A DNA stretch of 64,000 bases. It comes from Cucumis sativus. Lineage: Eukaryota > Streptophyta > Magnoliopsida > Cucurbitales > Cucurbitaceae. The position numbers and the translations under genes are program-made. Within the stretch, counting starts at the first letter, position 1; the number at the start of each line of letters is the position of its first letter. The stretch is from contig NC_026655.2 of NCBI RefSeq assembly GCF_000004075.3, positions 29,311,489 to 29,375,488 on the forward strand, in the 5' to 3' direction. The notes under the pieces were generated by a model, which saw only the letters and a list, made by a program, of their open reading frames with translations, ran no database searches and was not told where the DNA came from. Below, piece after piece: positions 48,519 through 62,535 of the stretch.

Positions 48519-49759
48519 TGTTAGGAGAAGAAATAATAACGTTGGCGGTGCACGCATGTGGAGATATATCAACAAACCTTCATTTGTTTATCTCCTCACA
48601 CCCTCTAAAACATTGGTGAGAAAGCAAAAATAATCAAATAAATGTGAGTACCTACACTTTGTCAGTGGTGTTTATCAAACATATGAGATAACTCAAAAGA
48701 AAGCTTAAAGACTCAAGTATACATTTCAAAGTTTAAAAGACAAAAGCAATCCATTTTTTTAAAAAATCAAAAGATTAATGTAAAAACTAGTGTAACATCA
48801 CTTCACATAAAATTTATATTAAATGAGTTAATGAGCAGGTTGAAAGGTTAAGGTTTGAATTGGTAAGTGAGAAATATAGTGAGAAAAAGAGAGAATGCCT
48901 TTTAAGGGTAATTGTTATAATTGTTTTAGAGGTGTAATTGACAGTAAATTATTGTTGTAAATAAGTTATGTTGCTATATTTGAAAACAGTTTGTTTTTAT
49001 TTAATATTCAAAAAGAGGAAGAAACAAAGATTTGTGCTGACGGATTGAAGCGGCTTGAAGAGGTAAGTATTATCCAAATGTGAGAAAGAAAACGAGGTTT
49101 AAACTTTGCAGTAATATAGAATTTGATAGATAGATACGGTATTAACAAATAAGCTAAGATAGTCAGATGGGTTGATTCTCAAAGTGGTCCTCTTTCAAAA
49201 AAGCAGCTGCCACTCCCACTAATGCAATGCCAGCAATGGCTGACCCATCAAAGATGCTTCACTATCCGACATCCCCAGTTTTATTATCTTTTAATTTTTA
49301 ATTTAACTTGTCATTTCATCGATTTCAATGCTTTTCCCAGATGAAATTCTCCCTCATTTTTCACTTTCCCTCTCTTTCACTCTCCCAAAATATGCTCCGG
49401 GTCGACCCGGATTCCATTTTCTGCCATAACTCACCATTTTCAATCTCTTTCTTGCCTTTCCTTTGCTTTCTTAAGTTGGGTTTTCTCTTTTCCCATCTGG
49501 GGTTTTCTACTTTTAGCGAAATCTTTGAGCTTCCCGTCCCCCTTTAATGGCGGATTCTTCCGGATCTTCTTGCTGAAATTACTGTGGCATGTTGTTTATG
49601 AGCTTCCCCTTTTCAGTTTTGAGCTTAAAAAGGCTCTTTAACTACCCTCCCCCTTTCTGATTCCAAGTGGATTTCACTTTCACTTTCTTACTCTTTCCCA
49701 CTTTTTGTGTTTGAGTTTATTCCTTTTTCTTCTTGTTCTTCCTTTTGGAAGCTTTGAAG
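48519..49759. other. Intergenic region and promoter/leader of the GH17 gene
   Basis: No gene was seen in 48519-49250. Bases 49300-49759 are pyrimidine-rich, as expected for the 5' leader of the downstream glucanase; open frames in it have no conserved domain. Confidence 0.45.
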
Positions 49760-52700
49760 ATGTCGTTTAACAGCAAAATGGGTTGTTGCTGGTTCTTGCG
49801 ATGCATCGTTGTTTTGGTTTTGTTGTTGTCAGTGGTTTGTTCTGTGAAGGCCATAGGCGCCAACTGGGGAACTCAATCGTCTCATCCGTTGCCGCCGGAG
49901 ACCGTTGTTGGAATGTTGAGAGACAATCAGATTCAGAAAGTGAAGCTCTTCGATGCTGATTATGGAACTCTTAGAGCTTTGGGGAAGACTGGGATCGAAG
50001 TGATGGTTGGGATTCCTAATGATATGCTATCCACTTTTGCTAGCAATGAAAAAGCAGCTGAGAAATGGGTTTCTAAGAATGTCTCTGTTCACATTAGTGA
50101 AAACAATGTTAACATTAGGTGAGCTTTTTTATTTTCTTTCTTTCAGGGCTTCTTGTTTTGTTTTGTTTGTGAGTTTTTGGAACTTTGACTGCTTTACCCA
50201 ATAGAGTTGCTTTCTTGTGAGTTCATTTTCCATATTTGTTGACTTATCGTTTTGATATCGTTTTCCCCCTCATTAGTTAATTCTAGTAAGGTTAGATGTC
50301 ACTTCTGAATGATTTTCATGAATTTTATGTTTAAAGAAGTGGGAAAGTTCTGTGATTGGTGCTTGTTTGCTATGGCAGACAGCCACAAATGTTCAGCCAT
50401 TGTCACTGGAAGTTCTAAATAATTAAGAATTAGCATGAACTCCTAATGGAGTTTCAACTCTGAAAGAGAAAACTATTTGGGCTAATTTAATTGAGTTTTT
50501 GATCAGCTCTCTCTCATTTTGTGGCTTTTGTAAGACATTGTTTCCAAAACAAGGGAGGACCTTTCAGAAGTCTTAGAGCTGAGACTTTAATCATAGTTGG
50601 CATACAGATAAGACATATCAGCTCCCTCGACCTTCATTTTCTCTCGTAGCTGTAGCTTTTTTTTGTTTAGTTTATATTCATTTATGTCAAAGGACACAAG
50701 GTTTGCCCTACTAATTTGATTGGCAAGGTAATTCGTTGGATATTAAACTTTAGCTTGGTCCAACTAATTGAATTGCCGATATTTATCTTTTCTTTATATT
50801 TAAAGCTTTAATGCTCAAGTTTAAGAGGGTACATGAATGATCCGAGATCAAACTGAATGAGAAGGATTCTAAGGATATGAAAATATGGTTAAGAAAAGTT
50901 TTAAAAATTTGATAATTACTGTCTATAATAATATTGCTACTTTTTCAGTAGCTCAATCATAAAAACTCCAAAATTAAGTGTGTTTAACTTGGAGCAATCC
51001 TTTGTCAGGTTATCTCTTGGGAAATTGTGCTGGAGTGCATCCGAAATCTTTAATTATTCTATAGAGAATGACATCTTGAGATTGAAAGGTCATGATCTGT
51101 ATATTCCTCTGGGTTTGCACATTTTAGCCTCTATTCAGGTGAAAAGGTTCTATGCTTTTTCACAAGAGATTAATTAGAAGAGGTCTCCCAATGAATTTTG
51201 CTAATTTCTTTTTGTAATCTATCCTCTCTAAAGCCACTTCTCTAATGTGAAAAGCAGATTATAACTATTCCGACCAACCATTTTTATTAAAGTTGGTTGG
51301 ACCTGTTTTTCGGTCATAGCCTGAATCTACTCTCACATCCATCACTCGGAACACTTCATATTAGTGCTTGTTATTTTTAAAATTTTGAATCAAGAGACAG
51401 AAGTCTTTCATCCCTTCTAATCAACCCTCATCTTAAGTCTGAAAGATACTAAAAGACTCGAAAGTGGAGAATTTGGACTAGAGTCTTCCAATGGGTCATG
51501 GTTGAGGTAGAAACACGGTGTCGCACGGCATAAATGGTAGGATTGTCAATTGTGACAAGTGATACAGTAAACTTAACAAACTTTTATCCCACATTGCTCG
51601 ACTCTTGTTCAATTTCCATGAAACTACTCCCCTTGTTTGAAATGTTCCGAACCATGTAACCCCATGATTTTGTTCTTTTCTGCCCAAAGAATTTTTTTTA
51701 TTGCTTGGAGTAAGCATCCTCTATTAGCCACAACCATTTTATATAGAAAAACCATACTTTCATAGAAGAAATGCAAAAATACACAATTGGGTAAATAAAA
51801 ATGTAAGGTCGAATACATTAACGACTTGCTTTAGCAGCTGTGTGTGTTTGACACCTCATGTTTGTATGTGATTTTCGTGTATTGTCCTGTAATTTTCTTA
51901 AGCTGACAAAACGTCATACATGATTTAATTTCTTGTCACCAAATTACTGAATTATGATTTTTCAGATATGTTGCTGTAGGGAATGAGCCTTTCTTGGCAA
52001 CTTACAATGGAAGCTTTCTCAGTACAACCTTTCCTGCTCTGCGAAATGTCCAGAAAGCCCTAATAAAAGCTAATTTAGGCAACCAAGTAAAGGTAACATG
52101 TCCGCTGAATGCTGATGTTTACGCATCTACAACTACTTTTCCATCAGGTGGTGACTTCCGAAGTGATATACATGATTTGATGCTTGACATTGTCAAGTTC
52201 TTGAGTGATTCCGGTTCTCCATTCACAGTGAACATTTATCCCTTCATCAGTCTCTATTCCGACCCCAACTTCCCTGTTGAGTATGCTTTCTTTGATGGCA
52301 ATGCATCACCCATAGTTGATGGCCAGACAACATATTTCAACATGTTTGATGCAAATTACGATACCCTTGTGTGGGCGCTTCAGAAGAATGGCTTTGGAAA
52401 CTTACCGATTATAGTTGGGGAGATCGGTTGGCCTACGGACGGTGATCGTAATGCCAACCCCATCTATGCTCAACGGTTCAATCAAGGCTTCATGTCACAC
52501 ATTTTAGGCGGGAAAGGAACACCAATGAGGCCAGGTCCAATTGACACCTACTTATTCAGTCTAATCGACGAAGATGCAAAGAGCATTGATCCAGGGAACT
52601 TTGAACGCCATTGGGGAATATTCTACTATGATGGCCGACCGAAATACCAGCTCAGCCTTGGAAACTCAAATGGAACCTTGGTTGGAGCAAGAGGTGTACA

Positions 52701-53082
52701 TTATCTTGAAAGAAAATGGTGTGTGATGAAGCCATCTGCTCACCTTGAAGATTCGCAAGTCGCACCAAGTGTCAGCTATGCCTGTTACCATGCTGACTGC
52801 ACCAGCCTTGGGTATGGGACATCATGTTCGGGTCTAGACGCAAGGTCGAACATTTCATATGCATTTAACAGTTATTACCAGAGGAATAATCAGGCAGAGG
52901 ATGCATGCAAGTTTTCGGGGTTGTCAACAGTGACAAATAATGATCCAAGCTTTGGGAGTTGCAGGTTTGATATAATGATAGAGCCATACTATGGAGGGGC
53001 AGAAGGAAGGTCTGGGTTTTGTTTCACAAGGCTTTTGATGTTGCTTTTTGGGTTTGTTCTTGTTATGTTGACAGCTCTGTGA
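49760..53082 (+). CDS. Glucan endo-1,3-beta-glucosidase (GH17) with X8/CBM43 domain, GPI-anchor type
   Basis: Two exons, 49760-50118 and 51966-53082, are joined at an Arg codon (phase 2) and give 491 residues. The intron is 1847 bp with GT-AG borders. The enzyme hydrolyses internal beta-1,3-glucan (callose) bonds at the cell surface or plasmodesmata. A signal peptide covers about residues 1-31; the mature chain begins IGANWG, the usual GH17 start. The GH17 barrel carries the acid/base E127 in VAVGNEP and the nucleophile E262 in VGEIGWP. An X8 carbohydrate-binding module at about 361-445 starts WCVMKPSAH and keeps its cysteines ([24 protein letters not shown]). The C-terminus is hydrophobic (about 470-491) after a small-residue GGAEGRSG stretch, as for a GPI signal. 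The start at 49760 gives the better signal peptide; an in-frame ATG also lies at 49778. Confidence 0.95.
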
Positions 53083-54941
53083 ATGCTTAGGAATATTTTG
53101 TGGATTCTAATTTATTTGTATGTCTTAAGGTATCCTTTTTATGTGTAGAATTGAATCATTGATGTTAGGAGAAAACTGCTAAAATTGTTATCATTATGTA
53201 GCTGCCTGAAGGGCAATGTTTAAGTTTACCCAATGAAAGGAATTGGTGTTGGTGTTGGTGTATAAAAATGAGGAATCATTCTCTTTCAAAGATCCCCTCA
53301 AAACGTTTTAGTTAAATACATTTTTAGTTAATTTTAAAATGTAGTTTTGAATTTGATTTAGAGGGTTTAAGAAAAATATGTTATTTTTTTTAAAAAAAAC
53401 TCACTTTTACTTAAATTCGTACATCTATTACTGGAATGGCTCACAGTCAATCACCAATAAAAATATATGTTGTCATATTTGTAAATATTTTTAACAGTTT
53501 TGTGATTTAAAACAGTTTTTCTATAATTAAATTTTAATTCTCAAATATTTGAATACGTTAAAAACTCTATTATATATAAAATTGAAACTCTATAAACTTA
53601 TTAGAAAATCCAACACACTATTAGAGGCCATAAAATATTCAAATCTAATAAGTCTCTAACATCAAAATTGAGTATAACTCTCGTATGTATAATCAACTAA
53701 GATATTAGAGGTACGAATCTCCACTTCGTATATTATCGAACTAAAAAAAAAGCTTATAAGTGAACTTTAACTGACTTTGTCCTTCTTCTCGTTGTCGGAG
53801 AAGTTTTTATGTTGTATGTGACATATCATTAGATAATATATTATTTTAATTCATGAGTTTCACGTGGTTCTTGAATGTTTGCGTAAATTGCAAAAATCAT
53901 AGAGCGATGGCTACAATTATACCTTTAAATTTTCAAAATTGAAAATCAAATCCTAAAAACTTATGTAATAAGATTTATCAATATTATATAAGTTTAAATT
54001 TTAAATTTGTATGAATTGTGAGTGCAATTTTTATAATTAATATTATTAAAAGTTTAGAGGGTTAATGATGGAAGTTTGAGTGTGTAGTTGCAAAGACTTT
54101 CTTACCATTGCTTTCTTTCCTTTCATATGAAATTGTGGTTCTCAATATTTATGTTGAGAGGTGTGTGTTTATTTGTTGTTTGTGAGTTAAGAACAATTTA
54201 AGAATACTGTGGGGCCATGGAATAAAAGTTTTGACAGGTATGTGAAATGCTGAAAAATAAATGTAGAAGAAGATTTCCACATCATAGAACATGAATGAAT
54301 ATTCAATTTTGGAAGAGACTAACCTAAGAATGGATATATGTATGTATTTGATGTGCAAATGATTGTTTATTAATGACATTGACTACTGTCTTTCCAAAAC
54401 ATTGGTCCAACAAAATATTCAATTTCTTTAACATTTTTCCATTTTTTGAACATTACTTGTTCTTCCACTTCAATTATTCTATTTGCTGAGTATTAAGGCT
54501 TCCTTTTTACTCCAAATTTGAATTTCCCCATTTCCCATTTTTGGAGAAATGGTGAGATGTAAAGTCAAATGGCTTCCAATGGAGGAATTCTCAGAGCCGA
54601 AGAATTCTTTGTGTGTATGAGAGAAATAGAAAACAATGCCTTCAACCAACAAATTTCTCTCTTCAAATCACACAGAAAAACAGAAAAACAGAAAACAGAA
54701 AACTCAAAAACGTTTGTTTTTCTTGTTCTTCCTCTAAATTTCTGACCATTCAATCTCGGGTCTCTCTCTTTATTTCTTTTTGATTGATTGTTCATTGTTG
54801 TCAATACCTTTCCCTTTTTTTTTTTCGATCTTTGTAAGGGAAAGGTAAATAAAAACATATTATTTTAGGGATTTGAAACCTAGTTTCGAATTTGGGGACC
54901 TGAGTTTTGCTCGAAATCGTTGTGAAAAAGTGGGTATAATC
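53083..54941. other. Intergenic region between glucanase and aspartic protease genes
   Basis: This holds the glucanase 3' untranslated region at the start and the protease promoter and leader at the end (from about 54700). In between it is AT-rich with a SINE-like segment at 53669-53751. A minus-strand open frame at 54565-54858 has no domain and overlaps the leader region. Confidence 0.45.
53669..53751 (+). mobile_element. Decayed tRNA-derived SINE
   Basis: The sequence TGAGTATAACTCTCGTATG, then AGAGGTACGAATCTCCAC (a B box variant), then a GAACTAAAAAAAAAG tail follows the layout of a plant SINE. It is short and diverged. Confidence 0.45.
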
Positions 54942-57900
54942 ATGGATCTCGAGCGAGAGGTTTTAGTGGGTTTGTTGTTATTGTCATTTTGTTTACCTGG
55001 GTTCTGCAATTTGGTGTTTGAAGTTCAACATAAGTTTAAGGGTCGAGAGAGATCACTGAATGCATTGAAATCTCATGATGTTCGTCGCCACGGTAGGCTT
55101 CTTTCTGTCATTGATCTCGAACTCGGTGGCAACGGACACCCTGCTGAAACAGGGTTAGCCATTTCTTTCATCATATTTTCATATTTTCTTAATATATATT
55201 TCCTGTGTTTTTGCTAATGCATTTTGTTTTTGGGATTTGATGATCTCTTAGTCTTTGTTATATTATGGTCTCAAATGGTTCTAGAGATCAATTTTTAGAT
55301 GGTTTCATGTTATCTTAGCTCATTGAATCAGAAATCTGGCCTATGTTACTCTGCATTAATTATGTTTTTGATGATTGAAGCTTGGATTCGGATGACACGA
55401 TATAATGCTACACCATTCTATTTAATATTTACTATATGAATAATAAACTGACTTTATTACTTCCGCATCATTTTTCTTTAAACTCTAAAGGAAATTTGTT
55501 TTGCCACCATAGCTCAACAGTTTCCTCGAGGCCAAAAATTTAAATTCTGCTCATATTGATTGTACTTCAAACATGGAAAAGAATTATGTTCTTAAATTCC
55601 ATTTAGAACCATTTCTATAGTTAGAAGTGTTGGATTTTCAAACGTAGGGATTAGAGGGACATCATATCAGAACATTGGGAACTAGATGATAAAATACAAA
55701 AGCGAATCATTCTTAAATAGTTTATTGGTTTATGTTTACACCTTACCTCTCATCTTTCCTGTTAATTATTTGTCACTTGGGATGTTAAATTATTTCTTTT
55801 GGTGATACACAAAGGTTGTACTACGCCAGAATTGGCATTGGAAGTCCTCCAAACGATTTCCATGTGCAAGTGGATACAGGGAGTGACATTTTATGGGTCA
55901 ACTGTGTCGGTTGCAGCAATTGTCCAAAGAAAAGTGATATTGGTGTATGATTCTTCAACTTTGGAATTTTCCGTAAATTGGTTGGTGTGATTGAATTTCT
56001 CAAACTTTGATAGATCATGATGAAAAAATAACCATTGGTCGTTCACTTATAGGTAGATTTGCAACTGTATAATCCAAAGAGCTCCAGCACTTCAACCTTG
56101 ATTACTTGTGATCAACCATTTTGCTCGGCTACATACGACGCTCCGATCCCAGGTTGTAAGCCAGATCTACTCTGCCAATATAAAGTTATCTATGGGGATG
56201 GAAGTGCAACAGCTGGATATTTTGTGAACGATTATATTCAACTCCAACGAGCAGTTGGAAACCATAAAACTTCTGAAACTAATGGCAGTATAGTATTTGG
56301 GTAATTCCTTTTCTTTTCTGTTTTTTTAATAAAAAAACCTCAGAAAGCTCTTACCTCTTACTACTATAGTCAATTAACATAATAACTACTAGCCTAGAAG
56401 GTCTATTTTAATCTTTGCGGTATTTGCATTTGGAAAAGGGTTAGTAAGAAAAGTAGGAGCTGATCAATCAACTGAACAATTTCATCATTCTTCGAATCTT
56501 CACGACGTCACCTATATGGTTGCTTCTTTAATGACGATGCAATAGTTTAGCTATTCAGATGTCTCCTCATTTCTTTGTTTCAAATCCTGCAACTCTTTTC
56601 CACTAGAAACACTTTCCTGACTCGAGATTTATAATATGTCTAGCTTCAGTTGGACTTATCTCCGAGTTTTTTAGCAGAAAGTCTCAACATATGGCTTCTT
56701 ATCTAATCTAATGTCTAATGTCTAATGTACTTTTATTCTTTTTAATTGAGCACTTGTTGATAATTAAAAGTTTCTCCTTTTTGTAGTTGGAAAAGTCTTA
56801 TGATCATATAAGTTCAGCTAACTAATGCTGCTTTTACTTCTTTATCTCAAGTTGACTTGTGTGGTTTAGGTGTGGAGCTAAGCAATCTGGGGAGCTTGGT
56901 TCGTCATCTGAAGCACTTGATGGAATACTTGGTTTTGGACAGGCAAATTCATCTATGATTTCTCAGTTGGCTGCAACTGGGAAGGTCAAAAAGATTTTTG
57001 CACACTGCTTGGATAGTATATCAGGGGGTGGGATTTTTGCCATTGGAGAAGTAGTTGAACCAAAATTGAAAACCACACCAGTGGTACCTAATCAGTATGT
57101 GTACTACCTTTTCAAGTCTTATTTGTTCTAATCTGCATACATTTTCAATAAATAAATAAATAGATATAATCATATTTTGTCCCTTATTATGCTCTTTGAT
57201 TTAATAAATAAATAGATAGAACTACCAAACTTGGTGTTTACAATTCGAAGTTTAAGAATCCTCGTCTTTTGAAATTGGCTTTAATTTTTTACGGTCATAC
57301 AAAAGTTAATACATGCTTCCGTAATTGACACTCTAAGGACTAAACTAAATAGGTGCAATTACCAAACTTGACGTTTCAAATTTCACTCTCCAAAGTTCAC
57401 TTATTGTATACACGAATTTATTAGTCTTCTATCTATCACAAGGAAGCTTTTTACATTTTAACCTTTTTTCCCCTCTTCCATCTACAAATTTCAGGGCTCA
57501 CTACAATGTTGTTCTAAATGGAGTTAAGGTAGGGGACACTGCTCTTGATCTTCCTCTTGGACTGTTCGAAACTTCTTATAAAAGAGGAGCAATCATTGAC
57601 AGTGGCACAACACTAGCTTATCTTCCTGATAGCATTTACCTGCCATTAATGGAGAAGGTATTTGAGCACAAAAATTTGGCCACTCTACCTGTACGCTTTT
57701 TTGCAACCAAAGTCTAAATTTCCTTTTTCTAAGAGTGATACATAACTTATGTTGTAGATTTTGGGTGCCCAGCCTGATCTGAAGCTACGTACAGTTGATG
57801 ATCAGTTTACATGTTTTGTTTTTGATAAAAAGTAAGAAACTTAGTCTTATCCTTATTGTTTAGTATTTTAATAGCTAGACATATTATTTGATCTATGAAG

Positions 57901-60117
57901 TATACATTATTCTCTAACATTTTGCATTTTTTTGATGTTTAAATATCATTCAATGACAATGCTGCAAAATATTGTGTTTGGGGTGTTCTTAATCTTTTTT
58001 GGACTGGAAACCTACCTAATCGAACCATCATAGGTTGGTCTATTCGTAAACAGAGGGACATGAACTTCATAAAGCGCTAAGTGGCCATGGACTCAATCCA
58101 TGGTGAACACCTTCTTAAGACTTAATATCCTACAAGTATTTTTAACGCCCAAATGTTGTAAGCTCAGACGTGTTGTCCTTTGAGTTTAATGGAAACGTGT
58201 AAGTTGATCTGGACACTCGTGCATACCAAAAAGGAAGAAAGAAAAAGAAAACCTAGCTGATCCTTCCTAAAGCAAAAACTCACACTACTCAATTACTAAG
58301 AGAGAAGAGGATGGTGATTTTCATTTCATCATTTAGGGGTTCAACAACCTTTTAGAGCAGCACAAATGAAGAGACCACGTTTGATCAAGAAAAGTTCGAA
58401 CATCGTAATCATCATTCCACTCTTCAATATCCGCATCATCATACAAGTATTCGATCAAAAACTTCTGAAAGATTAGGAACGAGACACTAAGTGTATGCTT
58501 TATGTACTAGTTATATATAAGGGAACTTCCTTTCAATCTATTGAAGTCTAAATGATCTCATTCTTGATATTATTTGATTTTTCTAAAGAAACTTTACTCA
58601 CTTTTCTGTCTTGTTTTGTACTATTTCAGTGTGGACGACGGTTTTCCAACAGTGACATTCAAATTCGAGGAGTCCCTAATCTTGACTATTTACCCTCACG
58701 AGTATCTCTTTCAAATACGGGCAAGTACTCTACTTTTTTTTGCTACCATTTGTTATTATTGGGGGATCTGTTCATGTTTTGGACCTTAATATGCTTTTAA
58801 TTTACAATTGACTTGAAACAACTTTCAAAATTATTTTTCTTTACTTTTCAGGAAAAAGAAAAAAAATTGCCCCAGTTTCAGTGTTATTAAATTCTATGGA
58901 CATTTTTTTATTTGTCCTAGTTTGGTTTGAAATATTTTTATTTTGTCCATGAGCATAAAAGTTCAATTCAAGCTTTGACATTGTTTGATAATCTATATGG
59001 TTTTTCGTTTTTTATTTTTGAAACTAAGTTTATAAAAATTACTTTTGCCTATAAATTTCATTGTTTTGCTATCCACCCCAATTAATGTTGTCAAAAACCA
59101 ATACAAAATTTGAACATTGAAAGAATAGTAAAATCTTGTTTTGCTTTTAACATTTAACTAAGAATTTAAATTTTTTTCTAAGATAGGTGAAAAACCATTG
59201 ATTGAAATTTAAGAGAAACAAAATCATTAACAAACAAAACTTAAAATAGATTAAGAAAACATAAGATAAGTAAATAAGTAAATATATATATATAAAAGAA
59301 ACAAATTTGATTGATTATAAAATCGAAAAAAGCCAAAGGTTTATGAGTCTGATCTGATGGTTCCATATTTTTGGGGTATGTAGGATGATGTATGGTGTGT
59401 TGGGTGGCAAAATAGTGGAGCTCAATCCAAGGATGGAAATGAAGTCACTCTTTTGGGAGGTATCTTCTTATCTTCATTCTCATCTACCTCATAATATTTT
59501 ATAATCTTTTTGTAAAATATCATTTTAGTCTCGGTAGCTTGAGATTTAGTCAATTTTAGTCTTTCCTACCTTTAATACATCTTAAATTTTATTAAAAGTG
59601 TACGAACCAAATTGTACAAAATTGAATATTAGTGTATTTAACCCAAAAAGAACCTAACCTTTTTCAAATATATTGTTTAAAAAATTTTGAAACCAAGTAT
59701 TTCATGATGATAATGGTGCATACTTGAGTAGATCCTTAGCTTGGTTTCCTCTTCCATGGGTTTTGAAATGCAGACTTGGTCCTCCAAAACAAGTTGGTTT
59801 ACTATAATCTTGAAAATCAGACCATTGGATGGACTGAGTACAACTGTGAGTTTAATTCTTTCTACCTTATAACTTATTTCCTTTTATTAATTGCTTTATG
59901 TTCCACCATTTTTCTTCTGAAATAAAAAATAAATCACTTAGAAAATATGGATTGGTGTTTGGACATAACAGGCTCATCAGGTATAAAATTGAAAGATGTA
60001 AAATCAGGAGAAGTTTACACAGTGGGAGCCCACAAACTGTCTTCAGCAGAATCCCTTCTTGTCATTGGCAGATTACTTCCATTTTTATTAGCTTTCACTC
60101 TCTTTTTTATTCATTAG
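54942..60117 (+). CDS. A1-family aspartic protease (aspartic proteinase-like protein, secreted/GPI type)
   Basis: Ten exons are inferred: 54942-55153, 55815-55944, 56053-56300, 56870-57094, 57495-57657, 57758-57831, 58630-58720, 59384-59459, 59774-59845 and 59972-60117. The total is 478 residues, with phase kept at every junction. It is a pepsin-fold endopeptidase of the plant atypical type, without a plant-specific insert. A signal peptide covers about residues 1-23, followed by a prosegment. The first catalytic Asp is D91 in QVDTGSDILW, the second D307 in IIDSGTTLAY. A cysteine-rich loop (CVGCSNC) follows the first motif, as in this subfamily. The chain ends with a hydrophobic segment (LLPFLLAFTLFFIH), consistent with GPI anchoring. 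Intron 7 (58721-59383) starts with GC (CGG|GCAAGT), a noncanonical but known donor. An alternative exon 2 donor two bases upstream would break the frame. Confidence 0.92.
55502..55560 (+). mobile_element. Possible SINE fragment in intron 1 of the aspartic protease
   Basis: TGCCACCATAGCTCAACAGT resembles a tRNA-like A box region and TTTAAATTCTGC a decayed B box, with spacing near 25 bp. It is short and uncertain. Confidence 0.3.
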
Positions 60118-62535
60118 ATTCTTCAACAATACCCACTGCATTCTTCTTCTTCTTTTTTTCCTTTTTTTATTTTTTTTATTTTAACTTTTGTTGTATCATA
60201 ATTTAATTTCTCGCCACAAATGGAAATAATTAATTCCATCTTCCCAGAAAAGAAAAAAAAAAGAAAGAGAAAAATCATCAGTTGTCTGTTTTATTATTAT
60301 TTTTTTTAATGTATTGTTGTAAGAGAGAGATTTGTTTGTGAGTGTATAATGTAATGTAATATATTTGTAAATGACGAATGTAATATATTTGTAAATGAAG
60401 ACAATAGAATGGTTGTAATTTGCTTTAATGATAATCATTCTTGATGCTTTTATATTCCTCTCTTTTCACCTCATAAACTCATTTCTTTTCATTTTGATTT
60501 CATTTTTTTTCTTTTATAAAATATCTATTTAATTTTTATAGATGTTTCATTAATTATTAGAAAAACATTGTTTAAATTTATAATTATTCTTAAACTTTCA
60601 AGTAGACTTTACGCTAGAGTTGTTCATGCATTTACTATAATTGTCCATCTTATAAAATCAACATGTGAAGAAGTCTACACATGTTTAAGAGTATGCATAG
60701 ACTCGTAAAATAAATTTAGAAGGTTGATTGGCTCAAATCATAAGTTTCATACCACAACAATCCAACAACCCATATACGTAAGCATCCAGATATATAAGTG
60801 AAGACTTTGGCTTTATGTTAACCATCATAAAGCTTAGGGTACAATTCAGCACCAAAAGCTTAGAAGAGAAACAATTGTAGACTAAACTTAGGGACAGTTT
60901 GGGAGAACGATTGCGTTATGGGAATAATAATCTTTCAATTATAAAAGGTTTGATTTATGATAAAATGTGTTTGAGGGAAGAATTATGGAGAAAATGTCTT
61001 GATAAGATGTATTTGGGAAAAGGGTTATAAGGTGGTTATGAAAAAATGTATTTGAAAAAAGGATTACGAAGCGGTTAGGATAAGATGTGTTTGGAGGAAG
61101 GTTACTTAGACAGGGTTATGATTTTTTTTTTTTAATTTGTAGTCTAAATCAAATACACAGATGTTTAATTTTTACGTGTGAATAAATTATTAATTTTTTT
61201 AATTTGATATTCTAACTACAATACCCAAATATCATATATTTAACTATGGATTTAATCCAAATAATGTCAACTGAATTTCATTCAAACAAGTTAGAAATTT
61301 ATCTTTTCTTTATTTTATTTTAATTCATATTATAAATTCAATACACAAATTTTATATATTTAATTTACCAAATCGTTATAATTTTCGTAAAACAACTTGC
61401 TTTAATTTTTTTAAATACGACGCTCATTTTCAACTTTTTTTTTAGTATTCGATACATGCAATTAAATGTTTTTTATATATATATAAATTCATATTCTAAA
61501 TCGTCTCGATTTTTGTAAAACAATTTATCTTAATGTCTTTAATTACGACGTTCATTTTCAACAGTGATTTATATACTTTCAAAATATTTATTTTAGTCAT
61601 TAGGCAACAATTACTGGATAAAAAATTCATGAACCTACGTCTCTATAACAAAAGATTTATTATGTTAATTTAACCAAGCTTAATTTAATAACCAAAATAA
61701 CATTATAAGAGTGGAAGAATATAGGCAAGCCACGTCTAAATAATAGGTTTGTTGAAATTACAACCCCACTCATTTTTAATTTAATCAAATAGTCCTTATA
61801 GTTTGCTGGTTGTTGTAATCAATTTATTATAGTTTGACAAAATTTCATGAATTGACACTCATTAGTATTTAAGCTAATTAACAAAATACAATGTAACTAA
61901 GATTGAGATCAAAATTTTAATTTCACAAATATATTAATATGAATTCTAAAATAGAAATGATTGAAGTTAATTAAATTAAAATTTTAATTATGTGATCACC
62001 ATAAATTACTTTTCAACAGTAAAGGAAGAAATAAATATTTTAATAATATAATTCTACCAAGGAATAGTTAAATATTAAAAAATTTAATAATGTATTTATA
62101 CCCATATATAAAAATAAAAATTTAAAAAATTTAATTGTGTAATCACAACAAGGGTATATTAGAAATTGTAAAAGAAATTAAATTAAAGGAAGTTGGAAAG
62201 GATTAAGGAAGAGTTGAGAAAGGGTCGAGGAGGTAAAACAAGGGTCATGGTAATCCTTTTCCAAACACGTGTTGGGTTAAATAACTCAATCTCTCCGATC
62301 AAGTGTTTTCTTTATAAAGAACATGTGGGTGATTTTAGTATTAAGATACAATTAAACATTATAGTTATATTATCATGCATCCAAAACTATAGGCAAAGAA
62401 AAATCCATAATTACATACATATATTATTGTTTGACTTCAACTACTATATGAATTTTGTTGTAAAAAAATATGAATCTTACATGAAGAGGCTTCAGTAGTG
62501 TAGAATAGAGAAAGGGTACCTTAGTTTTGTTGCAT
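60118..62535. other. Intergenic region with a possible TIR element
   Basis: The start is 3' untranslated sequence of the protease gene. From about 60895, phrases like GTTTGGGAGAACGATT, GTGTTTGAGGGAAG and GTATTTGGGAAAAGGGTTAT repeat several times. Near 62235-62270 the complement of a similar phrase (GGTAATCCTTTTCCAAACAC) appears, so 60893-62270 could be a MITE-like or hAT-like element with degenerate ends. No gene was found. Confidence 0.35.

Noticed and set aside
54565..54858. 97-codon minus-strand frame upstream of the aspartic protease
   Set aside because: Lies in the likely promoter/leader of the protease gene, low-complexity Lys-rich and hydrophobic stretches only.
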